12,976 nucleotides of DNA from NCBI GenBank assembly GCA_964485235.1, contig CAZAIO010000073.1, positions 1 through 12,976 of the forward strand, given 5' to 3'. This stretch comes from CAZAIO01 sp964485235. Lineage in GTDB: Bacteria > Chloroflexota > Dehalococcoidia > GIF9 > UBA5629. Below, piece by piece: positions 1 to 6,866 of the stretch (position 1 is its first letter; each line of letters starts with the position of its first letter). Under the pieces are notes generated by a model. That model saw nothing but the letters and a program-made list of their open reading frames with translations, did no database searches and had not been told where the DNA came from. The position numbers and the translations under genes were made by a program.

Positions 1-2
1 AG

Positions 3-692
3 CACGTCGATCCCGGCCTCGATCAGGTCGGGACTGATGACGGTGAATATACCATGGGACTCATGGGGGACGGTACGCTCTTCGGTATGCATGAAAAGCG
101 CATCAAACGCGGATTGACAGACACGATAACAATTGACCCGACGGTACTCGGAGTCCTGGGATATATGTACAGAGTACAACCGGAGACAGAAGACGATAAC
201 TTCCTTCTCGTGGTCGATGTCATGTTCGACGGGCTTGTAGCCGCTACCGGCAGCGACCATATCGAAAGAGAAGCGGTCATGGAAGACACTTCCTGTACGG
301 ATGAAAGTGACTTCTCATGCTTCTTCGAGGAAGGTGGCGACACTTTTGTAGCTGAAAGTTACGGTGATGACATTGATTTCGACCTCAGCATGAGAAGCTC
401 GGAAAGTGCCGATGCAGTCGAATCGCTCGACGATGTCGATTACATTCCGGGATCGGTGGAAGAGGATGTTACCCTTGGCGGCGGTGAGCGGCTTGAAGCC
501 ACTCCCGAAGACTGGTCTACCACTGAGGAAAAAGCACCCCTTCACACACTTAACAAGAAGGCAAAATCGGGGTCCACAGGCTCCGGATTTCCGGTTATTC
601 CGGTGGTTATCGGTGTATGCGTTGTCGCCGTTGCAGGCGTAGCAATCACACTCATTCTTAAAAAAGTAGGATCAGCAAAAGCCGGTAAATAA
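3..692 (+). CDS. C-terminal part of a membrane-anchored surface protein, 5' end outside the window
   Basis: The frame is open from the left edge, so the gene begins upstream; 229 residues are visible. An internal ATG at 54 has no convincing ribosome site and I do not take it as the start. The first ~75 residues look like a folded beta-rich segment. A long strongly acidic, Asp/Glu/Ser-rich stretch with two cysteines follows (about residues 60-177). Then come a Lys/Gly/Ser linker, one hydrophobic helix (about 196-219, rich in Val/Ile/Ala) and a short lysine-rich tail. This order suggests a large exported protein held in the cytoplasmic membrane by its C-terminus, with the bulk outside and the basic tail inside. 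I recognise no family. A strong terminator follows 20 bases after the stop. Function unknown; surface location is inference. Confidence 0.7.
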   Translation, partial: HVDPGLDQVGTDDGEYTMGLMGDGTLFGMHEKRIKRGLTDTITIDPTVLGVLGYMYRVQPETEDDNFLLVVDVMFDGLVAATGSDHIEREAVMEDTSCTDESDFSCFFEEGGDTFVAESYGDDIDFDLSMRSSESADAVESLDDVDYIPGSVEEDVTLGGGERLEATPEDWSTTEEKAPLHTLNKKAKSGSTGSGFPVIPVVIGVCVVAVAGVAITLILKKVGSAKAGK

Positions 693-711
693 TAAAATGG
701 ACCGTAAGATT

Positions 712-750
712 GAAAGCCCGTGGCGGCAAGCCACGGGCTTTCTTCATTTC
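712..750 (+). terminator. Rho-independent terminator of the surface-protein gene
   Basis: A perfect 13-bp stem pairs 712-724 with 730-742 around a 5-base loop (725-729). A pyrimidine- and T-rich tail follows (TTCATTTCCCC). It sits 20 bases after the stop of the surface-protein gene. The AAA/TTT ends of the stem could let it act in both directions, so it may also stop reads from the HD-GYP gene coming the other way. Confidence 0.85.
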
Positions 751-955
751 CCCTTCGATATGGACCGGCAGTGGTGCGTTTTTTAGATCGCAATCATTTT
801 GTTTTTATGAGAAATTTTCCATATGTAATTAATATATGCGTTTAATTATTTGCCAAAGCGGATAAATCAAATGCATAAATATTGAAAGATTCCACATGAC
901 TTCTAGAAAGGTAATGTTAAAACCATGTACAAATTAGTTGTAGTGCTCAAGATAT
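743..955. other. AT-rich spacer between convergent genes
   Basis: This 213-base stretch lies between a + strand terminator and the end of the - strand HD-GYP gene. I see no reading frame with a ribosome site, no further hairpin and no convincing promoter. Confidence 0.5.
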
Positions 956-2800
956 TTATTCCTTGCTGAACTTGAAGTGTTTTTTCCTGAAAAGTGTGAG
1001 ACAGATATTGACTATCTCCGGATCATAAAGAGTACCTCTATTATCAGATATCTCATTAAGCGCCCTGTCTATGCCGAGCGCCTGACGATAAGGACGGTGC
1101 GAGGCAATTGCCTCTACAACATCAGCGACAGCGATAATTCTCGCCCCGACTATAATTTCGTCACCTTTAAGTCCATGCGGATAGCCAGTCCCGTTCATCC
1201 TCTCATGATGTTGAAGCACTATCCCTGCAACCGGCCACGGGAAATCTATATTTTTTAATATATCGTATCCTGCGACCGGATGTGTCTTGATGATGTTGAA
1301 TTCGGCTTCGGACAACACATCCGGATATGTGAGAATCTCTGTCGGTATTCTTATTTTTCCCAGATCATGAATGAGCCCTGCCAGCTCAATGCCGACGATC
1401 TGGTCCTTCGGCAAGCCGAGTTCCCCGGCTATTTCGCGGGCGAGCGTGGCAACTCTGCGTTGATGTCCGGCAGTATACGGGTCCCGCATTTCAACCGTTG
1501 CCGCCATCGCCTGGATAATACCTTCCAGTGCTTTTTGCAGCCGTGCAGTACTGCGCTTTGCTTCTTTCTCGGCTTCAACACGGTCTGTTACATCCTGACC
1601 TATTGCCTGAAAACCGGCAGGCCTGCCGTGCTCCCTGACCAGTTCCCCAATTCCTGATATATAGATCCATTTACCGTCTTTCCTCTTCAGTTTGACCATC
1701 AGAGGTCTGGAAGGTCTCCCCATTAACTTCTGTACCGCTCTTTTCATCATTGTCCTGGTATCTTTCAGCGAAAATCCGCCCAGTGAAGGCCAGTACTTGC
1801 CAACTACCTCTCCAGCCGAATATCCTGTCACTTCTTCGAACTTATTATTCACATATTGCACATTCATTTGAAGGTCTGCTCTTGCGATAATAACAGGCGC
1901 GAGAGCCATCAAATTTTCCATTTCCGCCGACACTACCCGTAACTCCGCTATTTCCTTATCCCGTTCATCGAGTTCTTTTAATAGCTTACGGTTGATACTT
2001 TCCAGTTCGGAGTTACGCTTATCCAGTACGCTTTCCAGCCATGTATCGTATTCACAGGGTATCATCTCAGGACCCGAAGCCTCTTTGCCTTTTTGTGATA
2101 GTTGATCATCCATCAATATATCGACACCGGCACCAAAGAGTGTTCGGCCCATATCCATCATATCCGCTGCATCGCTATTTTTATGGACGGCCTCCGCCTG
2201 ATTTTTATCACTCGTCTTGTGTTGAATCGCAACAGAAATGTGCTTTGCGAAGTTTTCAAGGGTAAGAAGGTCGATATCCGATAACCCTTCTTTGAGTAAT
2301 ATTACTGCACCGCACGATAACCGGTTTTCAACCGGAAATCCGACGGCATACAATTGCGTTATGTTAAGTTCTTTTTCTACAAGAGTGCAAAGCACGCGGG
2401 GCACATTTGGACCTGTAATATCCAACAGGCCTCCAGGTATTTGTACAGGTCGGCTATTCAAAAGTTCCAGCCTTAGCCGGTCGTCAAGAAAAATAGATAT
2501 TTCATCCTGTTCATTTTCCGCCAGTCTTTGCAATGTAAAAACATATTCATTCTCACCGATTGCGGCATGTGTACAAATACGATCAGATTCAGTGTCTATT
2601 GAAAAGACGAGCACCGCAGAACCGCCGGTCAATTCCTGCAGCCCCCTCCCTATTTCCTGAAACATATCAACTTCTGAGGAAACTCCCAGCAGTTTCACCA
2701 TAATCCGGTATATTATGTTATATATATGTTTGTCATCATATTCATCCTCTCTACCCGTTGCCTTACGAAAGTTAAACGCTTCATCTTTACTCGCACGCAT
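956..2800 (-). CDS. GAF-PAS-HD-GYP cyclic-di-GMP phosphodiesterase
   Basis: A 614-residue soluble sensor-effector. In order: a GAF-like region (about 40-195), a linker, a coiled coil (about 255-297, Glu/Lys/Leu-rich), a PAS domain (about 297-408, with NNKFEEVTGYS and the closing GQDVTDR), and an HD-GYP domain (about 420-605). The metal and signature residues are present: H445 in AGHQRR, H478-D479 in HDLGK, H507, the HH pair 531-532, GYP at 539-541, and D560 in the VAD motif with downstream HRPYR. HD-GYP enzymes hydrolyse c-di-GMP; with these residues kept, activity is likely. There is no membrane segment or receiver domain, so it should sense a cytosolic signal through GAF and/or PAS. The start at 2800 has only a weak GAGAG site about 12 bases upstream. 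It follows the solute-binding lipoprotein on the same strand after a 254-base gap, so co-transcription is uncertain. Confidence 0.93.
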   Translation of the reverse strand: MRASKDEAFNFRKATGREDEYDDKHIYNIIYRIMVKLLGVSSEVDMFQEIGRGLQELTGGSAVLVFSIDTESDRICTHAAIGENEYVFTLQRLAENEQDEISIFLDDRLRLELLNSRPVQIPGGLLDITGPNVPRVLCTLVEKELNITQLYAVGFPVENRLSCGAVILLKEGLSDIDLLTLENFAKHISVAIQHKTSDKNQAEAVHKNSDAADMMDMGRTLFGAGVDILMDDQLSQKGKEASGPEMIPCEYDTWLESVLDKRNSELESINRKLLKELDERDKEIAELRVVSAEMENLMALAPVIIARADLQMNVQYVNNKFEEVTGYSAGEVVGKYWPSLGGFSLKDTRTMMKRAVQKLMGRPSRPLMVKLKRKDGKWIYISGIGELVREHGRPAGFQAIGQDVTDRVEAEKEAKRSTARLQKALEGIIQAMAATVEMRDPYTAGHQRRVATLAREIAGELGLPKDQIVGIELAGLIHDLGKIRIPTEILTYPDVLSEAEFNIIKTHPVAGYDILKNIDFPWPVAGIVLQHHERMNGTGYPHGLKGDEIIVGARIIAVADVVEAIASHRPYRQALGIDRALNEISDNRGTLYDPEIVNICLTLFRKKHFKFSKE

Positions 2801-2880
2801 AGCCGTAAATAACTCTCTTCACTGCTCTAGACATAATGGAACGTATACTTTTGAGATTGTATAGTACGAAAAACTATAAT

Positions 2881-2891
2881 CATATAGGAAT
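2881..2891 (-). promoter_or_regulatory. Shared upstream box, copy 1 (HD-GYP gene)
   Basis: Read on the - strand this is ATTCCTATATG, followed two bases later by TATAGT and a T-run. The same 11 bases followed by TATACT occur upstream of the neighbouring binding-protein gene (4331-4341). It lies 81 bases before the HD-GYP start. An AT-rich 11-mer can recur by chance, so a regulatory role is only a suggestion. Confidence 0.25.
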
Positions 2892-3054
2892 TTAGTACTG
2901 CAAAAATCGATTGCGTTGATCGGGTTACGATAACAGGATAAAAAGACTCCCTGAAATTATGTGTACCTATACTCAAACGATATAACCGTCGGAAGATTAA
3001 CGGCAGGTTCTTAAAGGATAATTACTGCGTTTTTTCCAAACATCCGTATACCGG

Positions 3055-4233
3055 TTACTGAATGCTTATATGATCGATTTGTACGTTTTTATATCCCGAG
3101 GGAGCAGTATCGTCTTTTTCCACTTTCCAGACTTCAAATATTCCCGATATCCGATCGCCTTTTTCGTTGAACGTAATTATTCCGCTGGCACCATGATATT
3201 TCTGTCCCAATACAAGAAGTGCATCTTTTATCGCTTTGCCATCGTAAACTCCGGCTTTATCGATTGCTTTTGCAACCATATGTACCGCATCATAGGTAGT
3301 ATCGCAGTATATTCCCGGTTCCCTCCCGTAGGCAGTACTATAAGCATTCGTAAATGCCCGATAATTATCGTCAGAAGGACCGATACTTCTGGTACCGGCA
3401 ACAATCGCCCTCGCCATGAATTCCGCACATTGCGCATCTTCAAACATGTACTCACTATAATTTCCGTCGCATCCCAACCATGCTATATCGTCCAGCCCCA
3501 TCTCAAGTGCCTGTCTGAAAAGGACTATCCCATCTTCAACGTAGGTAACAGCAAGCACGACATCCGGATCGTTATCTTTTATATTTTGAAGCTGTGCGCT
3601 GAAATCTTTTTCATCCGGTTCATAATAGATAGACAGGGTATGTTCGCCTGTCCATCCTTCTTTTTTCAGAGCATCGACAACAGCCTGTTCCAGTCCCATT
3701 CCATATGAATTAGCCAACACTACAGTAGCTAAACGCATATAACCTTTTTGCTGGATGATATCTGCCAGGATAATTCCCTGCAATGTATCATGAGGAGCAG
3801 TCCGGAAAAACCAATGTGTCCATGGTTGCCCCGATATTTCACCGCTGGTAGCCGACGGGGATACAAGCACCACTTGTTCCTCCGCCAGATACGGTCCCGT
3901 AGCCATTACTGCATCGCTGCTCATTCCACCGATAAATACCTGGACATTATCTTTTTCCGTCATTTTCTTGACCCGTGCAAGACATTTGTCGGGATCGGTA
4001 GCATCGTCGGCCTCTAAAAGCTCTACCTGCCTGGATAAAACACCCCCTCCGGTATTGATTTCCGATACGGCAAGCCGGGCTGCATCGAGTCTCTCTGTTC
4101 CCTTCGGCCCCAGTAATCCCGTAAGAGACAGTACACAACCAATCCTCGTTGTTTCGATTTCCGTTTTACTGCACGCAAGCGCAGAAAGCAATAATGCCAC
4201 TGCAAGTATTATAATTACCGGTCTTTTATACAT
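3055..4233 (-). CDS. Orphan LivK-type solute-binding lipoprotein (type 1 periplasmic binding fold)
   Basis: A 392-residue exported protein. Residues 1-20 form a lipoprotein signal (basic start, hydrophobic core, lipobox LSALAC) with the lipidated cysteine at C21. The rest matches the branched-chain amino acid/amide-type binding fold (Peripla_BP_6): IGCVLSLTG near 31, GGVLSRQVELL near 63-73, the ligand-loop-like SPSATSG at 125-131, FRTAPHDTLQG at 143-153, NSYG at 175-178 and TTYDAV at 312-317. Such proteins catch amino acids or related small molecules outside the membrane and pass them to an ABC permease. Here no permease or ATPase gene lies nearby, so it may serve a distant transporter or act in sensing. 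GAGGTGAT on the - strand (4244 to 4237) is a good ribosome site for the ATG at 4233. The ligand cannot be read from sequence alone. Confidence 0.9.
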   Translation of the reverse strand: MYKRPVIIILAVALLLSALACSKTEIETTRIGCVLSLTGLLGPKGTERLDAARLAVSEINTGGGVLSRQVELLEADDATDPDKCLARVKKMTEKDNVQVFIGGMSSDAVMATGPYLAEEQVVLVSPSATSGEISGQPWTHWFFRTAPHDTLQGIILADIIQQKGYMRLATVVLANSYGMGLEQAVVDALKKEGWTGEHTLSIYYEPDEKDFSAQLQNIKDNDPDVVLAVTYVEDGIVLFRQALEMGLDDIAWLGCDGNYSEYMFEDAQCAEFMARAIVAGTRSIGPSDDNYRAFTNAYSTAYGREPGIYCDTTYDAVHMVAKAIDKAGVYDGKAIKDALLVLGQKYHGASGIITFNEKGDRISGIFEVWKVEKDDTAPSGYKNVQIDHISIQ

Positions 4234-4265
4234 ATATCACCTCGCAAACTACAGTATTGTCTCTA

Positions 4266-4294
4266 CATATATTTACATCCGGGATGTCTTTCAA
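4266..4294 (-). promoter_or_regulatory. Putative promoter of the solute-binding lipoprotein gene
   Basis: On the - strand, TTGAAA (4294 to 4289) and TATATG (4271 to 4266) are 17 bases apart, matching 5/6 and 4/6 of the sigma70 consensus. The expected transcript leader is about 25-30 bases and contains the gene's Shine-Dalgarno site. Confidence 0.45.
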
Positions 4295-4330
4295 ATATAC
4301 GTTATATTTAACAATATATCGAAAGTATAA

Positions 4331-4341
4331 CATATAGGAAT
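4331..4341 (-). promoter_or_regulatory. Shared upstream box, copy 2 (binding-protein gene)
   Basis: ATTCCTATATG on the - strand, followed one base later by TATACT. It is the partner of the copy at 2881-2891. It is 98 bases before the binding-protein start and upstream of its best promoter candidate. Confidence 0.25.
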
Positions 4342-4411
4342 AAAGGATACACATATCCGGCAATTACGGCAGGGATATTACAAACGTGTGTTTGTCTGAT
4401 AATACTTCGTA

Positions 4412-4440
4412 TTTACAAGCTGTTTGAGAATAGTTATCGT
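4412..4440 (+). promoter_or_regulatory. Putative promoter of the microprotein-prsW unit
   Basis: TTTACA (4412-4417) and TATCGT (4435-4440) are 17 bases apart, 5/6 and 4/6 matches to the sigma70 consensus. A transcript starting near 4447 would carry both the microprotein start (4498) and the PrsW gene. Confidence 0.35.
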
Positions 4441-4497
4441 ATTACCGTAATTCAGATCGGCATTATCGTTGTGATACAATTTATACCGGAAGCAGCG

Positions 4498-4674
4498 ATG
4501 AGTGAATATATACAGAATGCTGTAAATTCACTTTCACAGGAAGTCCCGTATACACATACAGCCGCTTTCATCGTATTGCAGCTCGTTACCGGATCGATAA
4601 TCGTGGTAACTCTGCTTCAAATTTACTCAAGTTTATCTTATTTTGCTATTGACTTCATAGCCTGTATTCCATAA
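4498..4674 (+). CDS. Small membrane protein (58 residues) directly upstream of prsW
   Basis: The ATG at 4498 is preceded by GGAAG (4488-4492) at five bases, a usable ribosome site; a GTG at 4471 in the same frame has none. The product has a polar N-terminus (about 1-20, with SEYIQN and SQEVPYTH) and then an almost continuous hydrophobic stretch to the end (about 22-57). That stretch is one long or two short membrane helices, with a cysteine three residues from the C-terminus. The stop lies 10 bases before the PrsW start, which itself lacks a clear ribosome site, so translation may be coupled. I recognise no family. The same frame is open back to 4312, which could mean an older longer gene or chance in AT-rich DNA. 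Real gene status is uncertain. Confidence 0.45.
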   Translation: MSEYIQNAVNSLSQEVPYTHTAAFIVLQLVTGSIIVVTLLQIYSSLSYFAIDFIACIP

Positions 4675-4684
4675 GATACAAGAC

Positions 4685-5500
4685 ATGATAATCAGATTCA
4701 TTCGTCAACGATGGTTCCAGATATTCGTAGTCGGAATACTGTTATTTATTATTACTGAACAGGCGCTACGCATTACCAGCAATCCGAACTATTTTCCTAC
4801 CGTTATTTTACTGGGTGCATTTATAATTCCCGTCACATTTGTTGCTTACTTTTACGAACATGTGCGCGATCGTGATATTTCTCAGTCATTGCTGATCACT
4901 ACATTTCTGGCCGGCGGTATGCTGGGACTGGCAGCAGCCGGTATAGTGGAATACAGCGCCCTTCAAAAGTTGAGCATTGGAGCGTTGTTCGGCGTTGGTT
5001 TAATAGAAGAAAGCGCCAAGCTTATATTCCCGATAGCCATGTACATCGGCTGGCGTTATCGACATGAGGCAGACGGCCTTATTTTCGGCATCGCTGCCGG
5101 TATGGGCTTTGCCGCGCTCGAGACTATGGGTTATGCTCTAGTCACTCTTATACAGTCCCGCGGAGATGTTACCGTACTTGAACAGGTATTGTTTCTACGA
5201 GGGTTGCTCTCGCCGGCCGGACATGCCACCTGGACCGGTTTTGTCTGCGCGATATTATGGCATGAACGTGAAATGAAAGGGCATGTAGCAATCAACTTCC
5301 CGGTTATCGGTGCATTTTTACTTGCGGTACTGCTTCATGCTCTGTGGGATATTATATCGAGTGTGGGCGGACAACTCCAGTCGGGACCTATTGTTATTAT
5401 TACCGGTAATTCAATACTTGCGATAATAAGCCTTTCACTTGTTATTTGGCGTTTTCGCAAAGCACGCGCACGGATAGTACAACCCGACCAGGCTCAATAA
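4685..5500 (+). CDS. prsW: PrsW-family intramembrane glutamic protease
   Basis: A 271-residue protein with about eight membrane helices (near 10-30, 38-58, 68-88, 97-120, 130-157, 175-192, 203-222 and 235-255). It shows the family hallmarks: EESAK with E108-E109 and K112, GMGFAALE with E145, the SPAGH segment with H180, and HALWD with H218 and D222. PrsW proteases (peptidase family M82) cut membrane proteins; the Bacillus subtilis member makes the first cut in the anti-sigma factor RsiW during the envelope-stress response. No sigma/anti-sigma pair is in this window, so its substrate is elsewhere or is the adjoining microprotein. The start is the first one after an in-frame stop at 4658-4660, and there is no strong ribosome site before it. 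This suggests coupling to the upstream small gene. Family assignment is firm; substrate unknown. Confidence 0.88.
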   Translation: MIIRFIRQRWFQIFVVGILLFIITEQALRITSNPNYFPTVILLGAFIIPVTFVAYFYEHVRDRDISQSLLITTFLAGGMLGLAAAGIVEYSALQKLSIGALFGVGLIEESAKLIFPIAMYIGWRYRHEADGLIFGIAAGMGFAALETMGYALVTLIQSRGDVTVLEQVLFLRGLLSPAGHATWTGFVCAILWHEREMKGHVAINFPVIGAFLLAVLLHALWDIISSVGGQLQSGPIVIITGNSILAIISLSLVIWRFRKARARIVQPDQAQ

Positions 5501-5544
5501 AATTTCGTATGCTTCGGGAGCTGCTCGTGCTATCATGAAATTTT
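5499..5544. terminator. Putative bidirectional terminator between prsW and the FKBP gene
   Basis: AAAATTTC (5499-5506) pairs with GAAATTTT (5537-5544). The interior is imperfectly paired around a GC-richer core (5515-5527). It lies between two genes that converge and begins within the PrsW stop codon. The A-tract and T-tract ends could serve both directions, but the stem is weak. Confidence 0.4.
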
Positions 5545-5558
5545 AAGAACTGAAAGCC

Positions 5559-5987
5559 CTAATTAATCTTAATAAGCTCGACATCAAATTCGAGGTCTTT
5601 GCCCGCAAGAGGATGATTGGCATCAAGCACAACTATATCGTTGGAAACATCAGTTACCATGACTTTAATGGAATTTCCATCGGGCCGTCCGATTTTTAAC
5701 ATCATACCGGTATTCAATTCCATATCAGCCGGAAATTTATTCCTTTCGACCCGCATCACCATTTCTTCAATATAAGGCCCATATGCTTCACCGGCAGGAA
5801 TTGAAATAGTTTTTGTATCACCGATCTCCATTCCGATTATCGCTTTTTCAAATCCGGGTATCATCTCACCATTGCCCAGCGTAAATTGTAACGGGGCCCC
5901 GTCCCTTGAGCTGTCGAATACACGGCCGTCTTTGAATCTGCCCGTGTAATGTACCTGCACATTTTCCCCGCTTTTAGCCTCAGTCAT
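5559..5987 (-). CDS. SlyD-like FKBP-type peptidyl-prolyl cis-trans isomerase
   Basis: 142 residues without a signal peptide, so cytosolic. The N-terminal FKBP part shows VHYTGRFKDGRVFDSS (12-27) and GEMIPGFEKAIIGM (40-53). An insert-in-flap chaperone domain follows (about 73-122, with the GMMLKIGRPDG segment), then the FKBP-completing NHPLAGKDLEFDVELIKI (124-141). This order is typical of SlyD-type enzymes, which isomerise X-Pro bonds and hold unfolded chains. The His/Cys-rich metal-binding tail of Escherichia coli SlyD is absent, as in many relatives. I place the start at the ATG ending at 5987. A GTG two codons earlier overlaps the Shine-Dalgarno AGGGAG, which serves the ATG at five bases. 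A probable promoter lies at 6087-6116. It follows the protease-inhibitor lipoprotein gene on the same strand at a distance, so it is probably transcribed alone. Confidence 0.9.
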   Translation of the reverse strand: MTEAKSGENVQVHYTGRFKDGRVFDSSRDGAPLQFTLGNGEMIPGFEKAIIGMEIGDTKTISIPAGEAYGPYIEEMVMRVERNKFPADMELNTGMMLKIGRPDGNSIKVMVTDVSNDIVVLDANHPLAGKDLEFDVELIKIN

Positions 5988-5992
5988 ATTCA

Positions 5993-5998
5993 CTCCCT
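5993..5998 (-). promoter_or_regulatory. Ribosome site that fixes the FKBP start
   Basis: AGGGAG on the - strand is five bases before the ATG at 5987. Its last G is the first base of the alternative GTG start, so that GTG cannot use this site. Confidence 0.75.
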
Positions 5999-6086
5999 GT
6001 AAAGCATTTTATATTTTCGATAAGTCCTGGTAATACTTCCATCTTTTACTGTCCTTGTAAGTAACAATGATACGCAAACCTGCTAT

Positions 6087-6116
6087 ATAGTAACTTTTTT
6101 ACGAAGTCAGAGGCAA
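6087..6116 (-). promoter_or_regulatory. Putative promoter of the FKBP gene
   Basis: On the - strand, TTGCCT (6116 to 6111) and TACTAT (6092 to 6087) are 18 bases apart, each a 4/6 match to sigma70 consensus. The leader would be about 90 bases. The call is tentative. Confidence 0.3.
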
Positions 6117-6229
6117 AATTTACTTGAAGGCAAACCGGAAACAAAAGTACCGTTCAAAAATAATACAAATATGTATCCGGTGAATTATTCGTTCACGCTA
6201 ATATAATGTCTGCATTTTCCATTCAAATA

Positions 6230-6267
6230 GAAGAGCCCCGCATTATTTCCAAATGCCGGAGCTCTTC
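6230..6267 (-). terminator. Putative terminator of the I42 inhibitor gene
   Basis: GAAGAGC (6230-6236) pairs with GCTCTTC (6261-6267), and an inner GCATT/AATGC pairing (6240-6244 with 6252-6256) extends the stem, with a bulge and a mismatch between. It begins 45 bases after the stop of the inhibitor gene. The T-run after it is poor. Confidence 0.5.
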
Positions 6268-6311
6268 ATTAAAAATAAATTGCTATTTAATTACTAAGTT
6301 TATTAACCTAA

Positions 6312-6734
6312 TTATTTTACATTCACAGTAAGCGTAAATGTCCATTCCCCTTTTTCACCACCCTCCCACGGCCTGCTGTACTCCATGTGGGCTGTAGTTG
6401 CACCGGTACCGACAGCTTCGAACGTCCATTTTTCCTGGCCGGCAGCGCCGGGCATGGACTTTTCAGGAGCTATAACCTCGTGATTGGTCTGTTTTAATAC
6501 ACCGGTATTCTCTATCTGCGCTGCTTCGTTCCAGATAAAACCTGTTGTTCCATTGGAGCACAAAGTTACTGTAACCATTTGACCTTTGGATACTGAAATG
6601 TCCGCAGTGGCATTCGGTTTTTGTGCAAAATCATCACAGGAAAGAACTATATCTTCACTTTTATCGGAAGTACATCCTGACAGGCATACCGGTATCATAA
6701 CCAAGACAAGCAACAGAATCAATATATTTTTCAT
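6312..6734 (-). CDS. Chagasin-like (I42) cysteine-protease inhibitor lipoprotein
   Basis: 140 residues. Residues 1-20 are a lipoprotein signal ending in LSGC, so C21 should be lipidated and the protein anchored on the outer face of the membrane. The mature part has the three inhibitor loops of the chagasin family: NGTTGFIW (61-68, the NPTTGY-type loop), GAAGQEKWTF (96-105) and SRPWEGG (120-126, the RPW loop). Chagasins block papain-family (C1) cysteine proteases by inserting these loops in the active site. No C1 protease lies in the window, so the target may be elsewhere, in the envelope or outside the cell. The start is the ATG at 6734: AAGGAG lies six bases before it, whereas an ATG five codons upstream would read through that ribosome site. 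A weak TGAACA-N18-TATAGT promoter may lie at 6766-6795. Confidence 0.88.
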   Translation of the reverse strand: MKNILILLLVLVMIPVCLSGCTSDKSEDIVLSCDDFAQKPNATADISVSKGQMVTVTLCSNGTTGFIWNEAAQIENTGVLKQTNHEVIAPEKSMPGAAGQEKWTFEAVGTGATTAHMEYSRPWEGGEKGEWTFTLTVNVK

Positions 6735-6740
6735 TTTACA

Positions 6741-6746
6741 CTCCTT
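6741..6746 (-). promoter_or_regulatory. Ribosome site that fixes the I42 inhibitor start
   Basis: AAGGAG on the - strand lies six bases before the ATG at 6734. In the longer frame from 6749 these same bases would be codons 2 and 3, so the shorter start is preferred. Confidence 0.8.
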
Positions 6747-6866
6747 CATTTTGACGCTTTCATTTACTATAGCGCAGGGACCTCTGAATTGTTCATAGAC
6801 TGTTATATACGGTTATCAAAGATGATTGTATTGTAGTATTTACAACGTACACATAAAAAAAACAGG

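Larger units (their letters stand above)
5988..6311. other. Gene-free stretch upstream of the FKBP gene
   Basis: 324 bases without a supported gene. They hold the FKBP ribosome site, a putative FKBP promoter (6087-6116) and a hairpin (6230-6267) that probably ends the protease-inhibitor gene. The rest is AT-rich, with no other structure I can support. Confidence 0.5.

Noticed and set aside
3070..3708. A 212-codon open frame on the + strand
   Set aside because: It lies wholly antisense to the well-supported binding-protein gene, has no ribosome site and gives no recognisable protein.
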